This document shows positions 11,590 through 21,832 of a stretch of DNA of 24,096 nt, one piece after another. The stretch is from Reticulitermes lucifugus. Taxonomy: Eukaryota > Arthropoda > Insecta > Blattodea > Rhinotermitidae. The number at the start of each line of letters is the position of its first letter. Positions within the stretch are counted from its first letter, which is position 1. The stretch spans positions 5,724 to 29,819 of the forward strand of contig JAKCWW010007252.1 of NCBI GenBank assembly GCA_026260175.1. The letters are read 5' to 3'. The notes beneath the pieces are model-generated. The model did no database searches. It saw only the letters and a list, made by a program, of their open reading frames with translations, and was not told the DNA's origin. The position numbers and the translations under genes are program-made.

Positions 11590-11935
11590 TGTACCTTTTG
11601 TTTCCTTTTATTCCTTCCCTAGTATTTATTTCCCATCCTCCCATTTTTGGTCCATCCTGTTGTCATTCTCTCCTGTTTCCCCTTCCCTCTTTCATGAAAA
11701 CAGTTCAATCACACCCTTCCTTCCTTCCTTTTATCCCATTCTCACCTGGACCTGCTTTCTCATTTGTCCCATATTGCTTTACCATCCCTTTTGTTTGCCA
11801 ATTTTATCATCCCTCCCTCTTGTTTCTCTCCTTTACTTACACCAACACCATCATTTTCTTAGCTCATTCATACCCCTGTCTCCTCTGTCCTCTATCATCC
11901 ATTTTATTTCTCCATGCTTTTTTTTGTCATTTCTC
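11590..11935 (+). repeat. Pyrimidine-rich block on the plus strand
   Basis: About 350 bp are strongly enriched in C and T, with motifs such as CCTTCCTTCCTTCC (near 11719) and CCCTCCCTC (near 11812). The block lies about 0.4 kb upstream of the acceptor of the [11 protein letters not shown] exon. It gives rise to two overlapping open frames (11589-11990 and 11660-12022) rich in Phe, Pro, Ser and Leu. These reflect composition, not conserved protein. It could be an old degenerated (CCTT)n-type repeat or a binding region for pyrimidine-tract proteins; the sequence does not decide. Confidence 0.6.
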
Positions 11936-12352
11936 TGCCCTTTTCGCATTTTTGAAGCTGTGCTCGCTGTCAGCATTTGTTGGATTGTAAAAACAGCATT
12001 GGTGTTGTGTTTTATGAGATAATTTAAATAACTTAGTTTGAGTTTTCCCATCCTTGTAGCAATGGTGCTACAGTCTGGTGTGCAGGGAATAGCCGGTTAT
12101 GTACCGTATGTTTAGATTATATCTCCCAAAATTGTAGAATTATTTGCATACACATTTTGGTAGTTTTTAGAATCTGAAAATGCATGTGATGTCCTCTGTT
12201 GTAATTCCAGTGGAAAGTGTTAGAGGAAGCTGACACTGTGGCCTGAAACATGTGCCATGATTTTTTTTTAATTTTACTGTTAGAGATTTTTAGATATAGT
12301 TCTTGAAAAATATAAACATGTGAGATGATTCATTGTGTTTTTGTTGATTTAG

Positions 12353-12657
12353 ATCAGTTTACCAACATGGACATGTTTGACCTGGAGAATGATCTCCCAG
12401 ATGAACTGATGACATCAGGGTCGTGGGCTAGTGCTGTGGAACCAACAGCAAGTAGCAAGCCACCTGCCACAGGACCAGGGCCTGGGCCTGGTCCAGGCCA
12501 GCCACCACAGAATCAGCAGCAACCTCAGCCAGGTGGAGGTGGACTTCAGAATGGAGCCGTGGACCAGCAGCAGCAGCCACAGCAACCTGATCCTCAGCGC
12601 CAGCAACAGCAGCATGTAACACAGCAACAACTGTCGCACCATCTCATGCAGCAACAG
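12353..12657 (+). CDS. nej: CBP/p300 (nejire) internal coding exon with [11 protein letters not shown] motif
   Basis: This exon encodes the near-N-terminal part of an insect CREB-binding protein, a nuclear lysine acetyltransferase and coactivator. The sequence shows [11 protein letters not shown] (12376-12408), a hallmark of CBP and p300 close to their N-termini. It is followed by a Pro-Gly run (GPGPGPGPG), GGGG and Gln-rich stretches such as [16 protein letters not shown], typical of the disordered regions of the family. The acceptor is TTGTTGATTTAG at 12341-12352 and the donor is CAG/GTAAGC after 12657. The first two bases complete a split codon (phase 1) and the exon ends in phase 0, giving 101 whole codons. 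As I recall, human EP300 and CREBBP also have a phase-1 intron just before this motif. An ATG at 12325 is in frame but lies in the intron, so I do not take it as the start. The exon with the true start was not found. The exon length is not a multiple of three, so skipping it would break the frame. Confidence 0.93.
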
Positions 12658-12888
12658 GTAAGCAGCTGATAGTTTCTGTATTTATCAGAGTTGGGTGACA
12701 GATAGTAATGGACCATGTGTATGGTGTGATTAGTTGTTTCCAAACTGACTGCAGTTACAACACAACTCCTCTGCCAGGTGGCAATACAAAGTTCTAGCTT
12801 GCATCACTCCAAACACCTCATGAAGTAAAGTTGTGTGCTGTGCCATGTGAACATTGACTTCTTTGCCAGAAAAGGACATTAAGAAACC

Positions 12889-13190
12889 TTGTATATGCAT
12901 CAGAATTCTACTTTATACTGCTCTGAAAATGTTCAAGATGTCAAAACTTGCTGTCAGGAAGGAATAGTGAGCATATCTCAAACTTTGACATCGCTGACAT
13001 TGGTCTGTGAGCAAGAATGGGTGAATGTGGCACAGCTGAGGAACTTGTTGATGGAAGCAGATGTATGTGTCACTATCCATAACTGGGCTAATGATGCAGG
13101 AATCTCATTTGGACCATGTCAGAGCATTTTGACACAAGTTGCTAACATGCAGGGGATTGTAAAAATTCATGCATATGCTGACTGATAAGC
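12889..13190 (+). pseudogene. Probable mariner-like transposase relic (N-terminal HTH region)
   Basis: The 98-codon open frame here contains VAQLRNLLMEADVCVTI followed by HNWANDAGISFGPCQSILTQ. These align in order with the second helix-turn-helix region of mariner transposases (pattern VRELL..D.R.TIRE.A...GISFGSCQ.ILTEDL.MRR). NMQGIVKIHAYAD after it fits the decayed MRRV.AKFVPRLLTD segment. No DETW or later catalytic motif is seen. The element lies about 230 bp after the CBP splice donor at 12657. It differs from the mariner at 3945-5152 in strand and motif wording, so it belongs to another subfamily. I see no inverted repeats. The call rests on motif order only. Confidence 0.45.
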
Positions 13191-13520
13191 TGATGTAGAA
13201 TCATGTGGATGTGTATCAGTGAGACCAGCAGTTCCCTGTGTGACTTTTTCAAAAACTCAAGTTTACACTGAAGAGACGTTGACACATTGTGATTTGGGAA
13301 CAGTCACAGACTACAACTGCTGAGGTCAGGTCAGCTTGTGTATATGTATCTGAGAGTGGTGTGGTTACTGAACCTGCATCAAGTTGCAGAGGAACCGCCT
13401 TGAAGAGAACAAAACTTGAAGAAATGCACTTATCACAGAAATCAAACACAAGCCAGGAATTATTTAATCATACAACATGTACCCTGTGCTAGGAATAATG
13501 GCTTATGTTTGCATGTGAAT

Positions 13521-13530
13521 GGGGGGGGGG
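13521..13530. repeat. Run of ten G
   Basis: This is a homopolymer in the intron after the [11 protein letters not shown] exon. No function is visible. Similar long G runs occur at 10813 and 21042. Confidence 0.85.
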
Positions 13531-13782
13531 CAGTATTGGGGTGGTGTAACTTAGGAAGCCCGTGATGGTGATTCAATGGTTGAAGGGGGTGAGACACCTG
13601 CAGGTATGTGCATGCACACACCAATTATAATCTCATAAGCACACATCTTTTTAATGAAGGACAGTGTGCTAAACATTGTTGTCAGATACTTTGGAGGGAC
13701 TTGCTGATACTTGCCATTCACAGTGGTCATGTTGTCTACATTATGTGCTGTGCTGCTTGAACAATGCGATGGTTGTGCTCGG

Positions 13783-13825
13783 AGACTGTGAACGAATGTG
13801 TCTGTAGACTGTGAACGAATGTGTC
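13783..13825. repeat. Two-copy tandem duplication, 23-bp period
   Basis: The 20-mer AGACTGTGAACGAATGTGTC occurs at 13783-13802 and again, identical, at 13806-13825. The exact identity suggests a recent small duplication. Confidence 0.85.
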
Positions 13826-15589
13826 GTGGTGCAGCGGGTATGAATATGCTGTGGGAGAACTTTGGATGTTTCTGTGGAAGGAATCTCTTTTTCCACCTAA
13901 GTTTACTCTTTGGAAAATGTGTCATAATGTTTAAGAAATCCGACATTTAATAAAATCTTGGGCAGCATTCTTCTGCAAGGTTAATTCTGTGTGTAGATAT
14001 TCTTGTGAATAATCACTACATGCTCCAACATACATGAGTACCAGTACTCCTTAACTTTGTGTGTCTGCTGTACTAATTGTATATGTGTAAGTGCAGTGCA
14101 ACTATTATGAAGTTATCCACAGATGAAGTCAAAATATAGATACTTACAGTGTACTAAACATTTTATCTAAATTAAGTCAGTTAGGATTTCAGTGGATTTA
14201 GTTGAAATTTTCACCTTCAAGTATTGCTTGAAATTAACCTGAAAATTCTGCACAGTCATGGATACAATACTCTGAGTTTACATTTTTGTGGGGGACCACC
14301 TAAAAATGTTAGAAAATCCAGGAAACGTTCTTATCTGCATTTGCCTGGGACCGTACATAAAGTGCATAAAATCACAGAAAACTCAGAATGTGAGAACGTA
14401 ACACTGGAGCTTTACTGTAATAATTTTGGTTTAGAAATGTGCAAGGTTATAATTTAGAGAATTTCCATTGTTTGATATTGTTTGGGCTTTACAGATGCGG
14501 CACATAAACATTGTAAAGATTAAACCCACAGGTCACACTTCTACTTATGCAGTTACGTTCCTGAAGGTCTGGTGAAAGTCAAATTTTCCACAAATTAGAA
14601 TACACACACTGTGCACACTTTACACATAGCCACATTTGTATTCTGAACTGTTATCATTCATTGTGAATGTAGAATACAAATATTTGCTATGAAAAATGGG
14701 TTTACCTAAGTGAAGACACGGAAGGTTCCCCCTTTGTGGTTGATGACAGAACGTAATATGCACTAACAGCCACAACACATTATAGTGAGACTAGTGACAG
14801 CGTCAGTGCTCTTGCCCAGTAATATTCCTCCTCCACCTCCACCATACTGCACTGCCATTTCTGCAAGGGAAAATTCAATGTGCATTTCAGCAGTTGTATT
14901 ATTTTAATATTTCTTCAATTTTTTTGGTGTGGTAAGTAGTGGGTGTGTGTGCGCTTGCACGTGTGAACGTGTACTGGTAGTACTTGTCTGCTACATGAAA
15001 TAATAATCGAAACATTTTGTGGTGCGTATTTAACCTCAGGTCAGCAAGTTTTCTAAAACTGTAGGAACCACCTCTAAATTCCAGGTGCCAGAAGGGTGAA
15101 ATGAAGCAAATTTCATACTGAGCACCCACAGTTCCAGAGTGACCTGTGAAGCTGACTGTTGTCTGGTGCTTTCTGCTGGGTACATGTGGCCTGATACACA
15201 TTTTGGTGGAAAGAAACTGCAGTAAATATGCAGAAAATATTACGTGCCACTGTACAAAATTTATGTGGGTTTTGTGCATGCCTGGTTAACATCCAATAAG
15301 GGGATTTTGAGAGAGTAACAAAGCACCTAGTAATCACATTGACTGTGTCAAGTGTGGATGTATCAGTTTTGTAAAGTAAGCAGAGAGTAAATTGGCTTTG
15401 ACTTCTTTGGTTCTTACATTGTGGTTTTTTCTGTTTATGTTGTTTACTGTCTGAACAGATGTGAAGTATTTTCAGAACTCTTGTTTTCATGCGAAATGTG
15501 CCCTTACACCTTAGAGGGAGGTGGGATTTGGTGGTCATAGGGGTAAGTCCTTGGCACTTCATTTGAGATCAGCTGGATCCAGTTTTGAT

Positions 15590-15615
15590 TTTGTTTGTTT
15601 GTTTGTTTGTTTGTT
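15590..15615. repeat. (TTTG)n microsatellite
   Basis: About six units of TTTG/GTTT are present in the second intron. No other signal surrounds them. Confidence 0.85.
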
Positions 15616-16623
15616 GCCATCTGTATCCCTTACTGCTGACAAAGTCAAAACTTTGTGTGTTTATGAAGAGTACCAGGCCCACACTGTGATAGGTGACCTC
15701 TGCTGGTGCTGTCATCTGAACTCTTATGATTGTAAAGATGTCAGTATTACCATCTTTCATTCCTAAGTTAACTTACACTTGCATATATGTCATGAAGTTT
15801 GATTTGTGAGTTTCAAGCTTCTTGGTCTTGGATATACCTGTGCTTAATCGTCACTTTTATTTTGACCCATATCTGGACTTGTTGGCCTGTTACAGATGTC
15901 ACTCAAATACACTTTCATAAAATTGTTTCATATTCCATCAGCTTGCTTATTTGTTTCTTCTCCTCTCTTCTTTTATACCATTATTGTAAAATCTTTTACT
16001 CATGTCTCTTGTGCGATCAGTGAAATAATCTGTGCCTCTTGTTTTGAGTTTTGCATTTGTTGCGTTGAAAGTTGCAGGACACATAGCTGTTTATTAAGTC
16101 TGGATGTAGGGTGGACGTGTATGTTCTTTTTAATGTAACTGTTCATGTTTGAGAGGAACTATGCTTCCTGCTTTGTTTTTTTTAGGTGTCAATAATTTGT
16201 AACAAGTTAAAGACAGACAAATACTCTTGGTTTTTATAAAAAGTAATATACACAAGTAGTCACCAGTATACTGATCTGTAGCAGGTCCTTAAATGTGAAT
16301 ACACAGTTTTGTACCTTTTGTTATGAAGGTAGGTTCCATGATTGTGCATCAGATTTATGTATGTATAAAAAATGTGATGTACTTGGATAGATATGCTTTG
16401 CTATTTTCCCAGATTGAAGTCAGAGGTGAGGACTGTTGTCCCACATGTCACAGTTTACACTGGTTGCTGGGATTACTAGTGTCAGATTTAGTTCAGAACC
16501 GTGTGTTTATCTTTGATAAAATTATTTAAAATTTGTATGTTTGAACTTGTAATGTGTAGTGTAATAAATCATATAAAAGTCTTTGAAGAAAGGCATATTT
16601 TGTATTTGTATAGGTAGCATTTT

Positions 16624-17043
16624 GAGGTGTGTTCGCAGAATTGCGAAAAGTGACTATTAGCCTCGTCACGTCTGTCCGTCCGCGTGGAACAACTCTGCTC
16701 TCACTGGACGGATTTTCATGAAATTTGATATTTCAGTTTTCCGAAATGTGTAGGAAATTTAAGTTGCATTAAAATCTGACACGAATAATGGGTACTTTAC
16801 ATGAAGACCTGTGTACATTTATGATAATATCTCACTGAATTCTTCTTAGAATGGGAAATGTTTCAGACACAAATCGTAGAGAAAATCAAAACGCATTTTA
16901 TGTTCAATAACTTTTTGTCAAAAAACATGTTGTTTATGAGATAATGTGGAAAAATACTGTCCAGCCAGACAGGCCACAGACGACAATATAATACGGCGCA
17001 CGCGCTTTGCGTGCTGGATAACTAAGGCTACAGACACACACAC
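16624..17043 (-). repeat. Dispersed repeat family R1, copy 2
   Basis: This is the second copy of the repeat at 6421-6862, in the same orientation, in the intron after the [11 protein letters not shown] exon. It starts near TTTGAGGTGTGTTCGCAG and ends with a short CA run (CAGACACACACACTCA). It retains more CpG (GCACGCGC, TCCGTCCGCGTGG) than copy 1, which suggests that it is younger or less mutated. No SINE precedes this copy, so the SINE next to copy 1 is a separate insertion. No target-site duplication was clear. Confidence 0.75.
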
Positions 17044-18978
17044 TCAGAATTAATAATGCCTATTACTTTTCCACAATGACAGTGGTTATGTGGATGCGCC
17101 TGAATGTAATTCTTGAGTATTATTGAATATTCTTCATTGTCATAACTAATTTCGGCCATGTTGTCCGTGCCCTCTCTTGCAGCAGTGCTGCTTTTTAGGC
17201 GTTCCTTATGAAGCATACGAACGCCTTACGTGGAGATGTGTGTCCATCTGTCTGTCTTTGTTCTAGTATCAGCGACTAAACCAGTTGTCATATATTTGTG
17301 AAATATGGTTTTTGACTTGTCGCTTGTATATTCCATGTTTATTGACCAGTCTGGTTAGAGTTTAATATAATTGATCTCCATATATTGCTGTTGAGCAGTT
17401 TGAGTTTGTGGAAATCAGTACATTGAAAGGCATACTTTCTTCCTATTTGGATACAGTTTAATGCAGAAGATGTGCACAGCAATTTGTTTAATGATTATGA
17501 GCTGCATGAAAAATGGTACAGTGAAAACCATACTTCTGTCATGGGCATAAATTAATTTTTGTCTGCACATTCCACACTTATTGTTCATTTAGGGTGAAAT
17601 TTGGTATAACAGGTCTGCATATAATGCTCGTGAGTGGTTTTCTTTATTTTTGACTTCAATGATATCAGCGTGCAGAAGGTCTTGTATGGGTTGAAAAGAT
17701 GTGTACTTGTGTTTGTACCATAAACCTGTATGACATTTTGAAAGTAAGTAATGCTTTGGTAAAATCTGTGGACATTGTCACAGAGTGCATTATTTGCAAT
17801 CATATTTGCTGGGTATATGGTAACATTGAAGTGTGAAGTCGATATATTAGGTAGTTTATAATTTTTAGGCAGTTCATCCCAGTTAGGATTTAGCTTCCCC
17901 CTCCCCCATTAGCTACCTGTTTTGTCTCCAATCTTTGTAAGGTGTAAGAAGTGATGGAATTGTTTAGAGGTACTGATCTTAGTTTGGAGAAGCCTAGTGG
18001 TTTGAAATATTGTGGCTGCCGATCTCACTGATATGTGAAGATCACTGCCATCTGGGTTGTGTATGGAATGCTGTGTAGACTGATGCTAGGATTGTACCAG
18101 TTTTTTAGAGGAATCCACAGCCCTCATTGTCAGGGTATATGAGTACCCGATACTGGAACCTGTGGTTTCCTCTGCAGTATTTGTGCACTTCTAGCGGTCT
18201 ACAAGGCATCATGCCAATGACTGTGCAGGGCTAGTTTACCTCCCTCAGAAATTGGAGGCTGAGCCATCATGCAGACCCTGTGTCCTTGGAACATGTTTTC
18301 ATCGGGCGAATTATATTGTGCTCCCTCTACATAATACATACTCATAATTGTAAAAGTTCATTGATGGTGGTGATGTCCCTCACATTTTAACACCACATAA
18401 AGGTATTAATTCTTAAACATAAGTGTGCCAGTAATGGCCTTAACTGTCTTTGTGCTGCTGTTTTACTACACTGTATCGGAGAAGAATGGAAACTACTGCA
18501 TTTTTGGATTTATCATGACACTTGGAACGTGAAAAAATGTCACTTGTTCATATTAATTATCTCGGAATAGGTCCTCTTTAACCTGTAGCCACCGTGCATC
18601 CTGTATATAGGACAGGCGTACCTGTACCCTCCTCCAGACACTGCATTTTATATATTTAGTCAACAAATATACTTACTGAATTTTTTGAGACATGCTGCGC
18701 AGTCTCCATTTTTGCCTCCACAAAATGCCATGTATTTCATAGTGTTATCTTTTTTGGTTCATAAAGTATTCACATTTTACACAAAGGGTGCGCTAAAATT
18801 TAAATGTTCAAATCCATTGCCTAAAGGTTACATTTTTTATTGAAGTTAACCATATTCTGGTCCATTATTGTCTGTCCTGACAAATGTAACAGCTGATGTA
18901 ATGTGCTTTCATTATACTGAAGGGTCCTCCTTACACTTTGTCTTCACTGCAATAATTTGCATGCAATTCTGTTTGCAG

Positions 18979-19233
18979 GGGAACAAGAATCTGGTTACCA
19001 ACTCGTTAGTATTGGCAGCTGGAGGACTAGGCAGCAAGAGTCCAAGTTTGCAGTCACCACCAAATGTTTCTGTTAGCAAGAGTGGGGTGGTTGTGGGTGA
19101 TCCAATGGTTGGGAGCCTTCTTCCAAATAGTATTGCAAGTTCATTAGCCAGTAACCCAGGTGGTGCTAGTGGTACCATGACCATGTCATCAATTCCCAAT
19201 AGTGTCCAGGGAGTTGGACTGCCATCATCCATG
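18979..19233 (+). CDS. nej: CBP/p300 (nejire) internal coding exon, Ser/Asn/Gly-rich
   Basis: This is the next CBP exon, exactly 85 codons, phase 0 at both ends. It is in frame with the exon ending at 12657 across a 6.3-kb intron. The acceptor is TTCTGTTTGCAG (ends 18978) and the donor is ATG/GTAAGG after 19233. It begins GNKNLVTNSLVLAAGG and contains LQSPPNVSVSKSGVVVGDPM, which I recognise from insect CBP orthologues between the [11 protein letters not shown] motif and the TAZ1 zinc finger. The rest is Ser, Gly, Ala and Asn-rich and probably disordered, with no catalytic domain. The open frame continues 37 codons upstream from an ATG at 18868, but that stretch is intronic and has no similarity to the protein. 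Because both ends are phase 0, the exon could be skipped without a frameshift. Confidence 0.9.
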
Positions 19234-19450
19234 GTAAGGCTCATTTGTAGCACTATTATGTATATAATTCATTTAAACAAATGTTATGGTTGAGTGGATA
19301 GTGCTGCTTTATATTCCTGAGATCCCAGGTTTAAATTGTTAAATGTTACTTTTCGTAATAGCAAAATAAAAATATGTTAAGTATCAACATAATTTGTTCA
19401 AGGAAAAAAATTAGTAACCAACATACAGTGTAAAAGTGGTTGATAGAATA

Positions 19451-19625
19451 CAGTAGAACCTTGTTAAGAAGTCTTTCAAGGGACCAGAGGATTAGGGACT
19501 CCTTAAGTGGGAAGACTTATTAAGAGGGAAGCTTATCAAAAGCAATAGGATTTCGGGACTTTAAAAATCAGACTTCTTACAGGGGAAAACTTCTTATGCG
19601 GGGACTTCTTATCTGGGTTCTAATG
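19451..19625. mobile_element. 175-bp MITE with TA target duplication (Tc1/mariner-pogo type)
   Basis: The left end reads CAGTAGAACC and the inverted right end CATTAGAACC. After these, TTGTTAAGAAGTC (left) and CAGATAAGAAGTC (right, inverted) also match, giving terminal inverted repeats of about 23 bp. The element is flanked by TA on both sides (19449-19450 and 19626-19627), as expected for the Tc1/mariner superfamily. It has no coding capacity. Inside, the GACTTCTTA / TAAGAAGTC motif recurs several times in both orientations, so the element can fold on itself. The CAGTAGAACC-type end is one I recall from non-autonomous elements in insects. Confidence 0.8.
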
Positions 19626-21041
19626 TACTTTGAATCAAGATAGTTACGTTAATATGATTCATAGTTTGAGATAGTACAATGAAACTCTCTTAAGATGTTT
19701 TGAAAAAACTGAAGTTATATATATATTTTTTAATTTTTTTAGAACTTGCTACATATGTATGCTGAATTTGTGTAATTTGTAGCACTCTTAACACATTCTG
19801 ACCTGTATCTTAACCATCCAAGCACTGTGTCAGTAAGTTTGGTACGAGGGACATTTGGAACACCATCCACCATGAACAACATTAAAACCATCAAATTTGC
19901 GTATTATGTTCAGCGTTTTCAGATATTGAGAGTGGCTTGCTTTTTGTACCCCTTCTTGATGTGGCCATGTTCAAGGAGATGTTTTACAAAATGAACGAAA
20001 AAATTTAATGACAAAGTTAACAGACTTTAAACCCAATTCACTTAAGTATTCAGTTCGCTGTTACCACTGAAATTAAACAAACCACAACAAATTTCACAGT
20101 ATCACAACAAGTTCTGCATTAAAACCACGTTGCTCCATAATGTAATCTTCCCCACACCTGGTGTTGCATCTACAGATTTCATTTTTGTTAAGCAAAGATC
20201 ATGATAACACCTTGCTACGACAACACCGTTTTTTGATGAGCGGTAGTCAGCGTGTTGATCATGTGTTCACTAATTAAATTGCTCTGTAGGATGAACACGT
20301 GCCCACATTGACATATACAGTGTGAAGTGAACACAAAGTGTTTGTTTTAAGTTTTCTTTGGGACCAGTGTCTTTGAACAGCAAGCTGTGGAAAATCATAA
20401 TTGCAGGACATAGGAATGAGCCTTGGAGTCATTGCAGTTGAAGACTGAATGTACTCGAATGCAAGACTAGGGTTTTCTCGTAAATTTGGTGCTTAAATGT
20501 GTGAGGTTGCCTTAAATGTGCGTATGAAGTGCCCACCACACTGTGCCAAACCAGATTGCTCTGTACTGGACCATGCGGAGCCAAACCAAGGCTTGCATCA
20601 CCAAATCATCATGTGTAGACAAAAGAGAGAACAGAGCATGACTAAAGTTAACTGACACAATCTTCTATTTTTTTGGACTTCATCTGTCCTCTAATTTTGT
20701 AAAGAAGCACAATGTTTTGGCAGTGGGCTCTGTTTCCGTCTTCAGGCAAAGAAGCCCCTAACCTGATGGACCCTTTAGATCGAACTATTCTTAGTCACTG
20801 GGCACCATAGAAACAGTAAACTTGTTAAGATATGCACCTGAGAACAGGTCTAGTCCAATGGTAGTAACAGGGAAATTGCTGTTGGAAAAGTTAACTACAA
20901 GACTCATAGAATCTGACATGCTTTGTGTCTTAAGGGTATGAAATTAGTAGTAAAAATATTTTTTCTTAGCAGATATTTTACTTTTGGTGATCATCTTAGA
21001 TTTGGATAAATACATTTTCCCTCGGCAGATGTGTTTTATTT

Positions 21042-21051
21042 GGGGGGGGGG
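21042..21051. repeat. Run of ten G
   Basis: This is a homopolymer in the third intron, after a T-rich stretch. It is prone to sequencing and replication slippage. Confidence 0.85.
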
Positions 21052-21253
21052 TCGTCACAGATTAGAGTGATCTTGCATTCACGTAAATAAAGTAGTAAAG
21101 GAAGGAAAACCTGAAACTGAGAAATGTTAAATAGTGATTCCACTGTATATGTATCATCTCAGATTACTGTATTTTTAATTGTTGCCTTTAAATTGATGGG
21201 AAATTAACGTTTTAATAAATTAGAACTTACTGTTTATAAATTTCATTGCTGTA

Positions 21254-21832
21254 CACGTAGTTCTCGTTTTACGTGATTTTCCTGTAACACGACTTGAAAA
21301 TATACACCACTTTTTGAATTTCAGACAATTTTTTGTTTAACGTGATTTGGCATAGACAATCTGTGGTTGCACTAATCGAATTTACGCGATAATTTTCGGT
21401 TTAACACGATTTGGCATAGTCCGTGGTCACGCTTGTCGTCTGTAGGAGGCTAGCAAGCCAACAGTCACGTGTATGGATTGATTATATTGGTGTTATAAGC
21501 ACTTGGCTCATTTAATTTCCTCTTCAACAGTATTGGCTTTTCTTACCAATATGAGTGAGAAACGTATATCTACATCACCTAGTGCAATCCAAGTGAAAAA
21601 TTGGTGAAAGAAAACAGTATTGAAGAGAAATTACACATAATAAGCTGACTTGAAAAAGGTGAATGAATTGTTGATATATGCCGTAATGTTAGACTCGCTC
21701 ATAGTAGCGTACGTACAATTCGTGATAATGCTGATGGAATTAATATAATACATTGTTTTGAATGGGAATTTTGTGTTCGATTTGTGCGACTTTTTCAGGA
21801 ACGTAACCCTGGCATAAAACGAGAACTACCTG
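21254..21832 (+). mobile_element. Internally deleted Tigger/pogo-like DNA transposon
   Basis: The left end CACGTAGTTCTCGTTTTACG and the inverted right end CAGGTAGTTCTCGTTTTATG form terminal inverted repeats like those of Tigger elements. TA flanks both sides (21252-21253 and 21833-21834). Inside, an ATG at 21551 opens MSEKRISTSPSAIQVKNW, followed by a stop. In the same region SIEEKLHIIS, LEKGE, IVDICRN and HSSVRTIRDNADGI follow the N-terminal helix-turn-helix of Tigger/jerky (CENP-B-like) transposases, with stops and a frameshift. The rest of the transposase, including its catalytic domain, is missing. The right end lies 62 bp before the CBP exon that starts at 21895. Confidence 0.8.
21551..21760 (+). 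pseudogene. Tigger-like transposase N-terminal remnant
   Basis: The fragment covers only the first DNA-binding helix-turn-helix of a pogo/Tigger transposase. It reads MSEKRISTSPSAIQ at its start and HSSVRTIRDNADGI at its end, with at least three stops between. The large internal deletion removed the DDE-type catalytic part, so it cannot be functional. Confidence 0.65.

Larger units (their letters stand above)
1..12352 (+). other. nej: Intron (and possibly leader) before the [11 protein letters not shown] exon of CBP, partial
   Basis: No conserved coding exon was found here. The missing first CBP exon should encode a short N-terminus rich in Lys, Arg and Pro and end in phase 1; I see no candidate, so it is probably left of the window. 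The interval holds a mariner relic, SINEs and a dispersed repeat, listed separately. Stretches 172-3944, 5153-6132, 7736-9179 and 9720-11589 show only AT-rich, stop-filled sequence. Bases 1-171 are an open frame on the plus strand, without a start and slightly richer in GC and CpG; I do not recognise it. The 6890-7460 stretch has more CpG than its surroundings and may be an unclassified repeat. The far left of the interval could also include untranslated leader sequence, which cannot be decided from the DNA alone. Confidence 0.6.
12658..18978 (+). other. nej: CBP intron between the [11 protein letters not shown] exon and the 85-codon exon
   Basis: This intron begins GTAAGC and ends TTTGCAG, joins phase 0 to phase 0, and is 6,321 bp long. 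It contains a probable mariner relic (about 12889-13190), short tandem repeats, a (TTTG)n microsatellite and copy 2 of the dispersed repeat (about 16624-17043). The stretches 13850-15580, 15620-16620 and 17050-18978 show only stop-rich AT-rich DNA. The short open frames there have no recognisable similarity. Around 18120-18330 there is a less AT-rich patch that might be an old repeat, but I could not assign it. Confidence 0.85.

Noticed and set aside
11589-12022. Overlapping 133- and 120-codon open frames
   Set aside because: They arise from a pyrimidine-rich block that encodes Phe, Pro, Ser and Leu in several frames; there are no family motifs.
12325-12352. ATG at 12325, in frame with the CBP exon, as a translation start
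   Set aside because: The bases lie within the intron before a good acceptor, the added residues do not resemble the CBP N-terminus, and the split codon fits the conserved phase-1 intron.
12415-12654. Minus-strand open frames rich in Leu opposite the CBP exon
   Set aside because: They are antisense shadows of the CAG/CAA-rich glutamine codons; the plus strand has the CBP motif and good splice sites.
18868-18978. In-frame extension upstream of the 85-codon CBP exon
   Set aside because: A strong acceptor (TTTGCAG) lies at 18978, and the extension has no CBP similarity.
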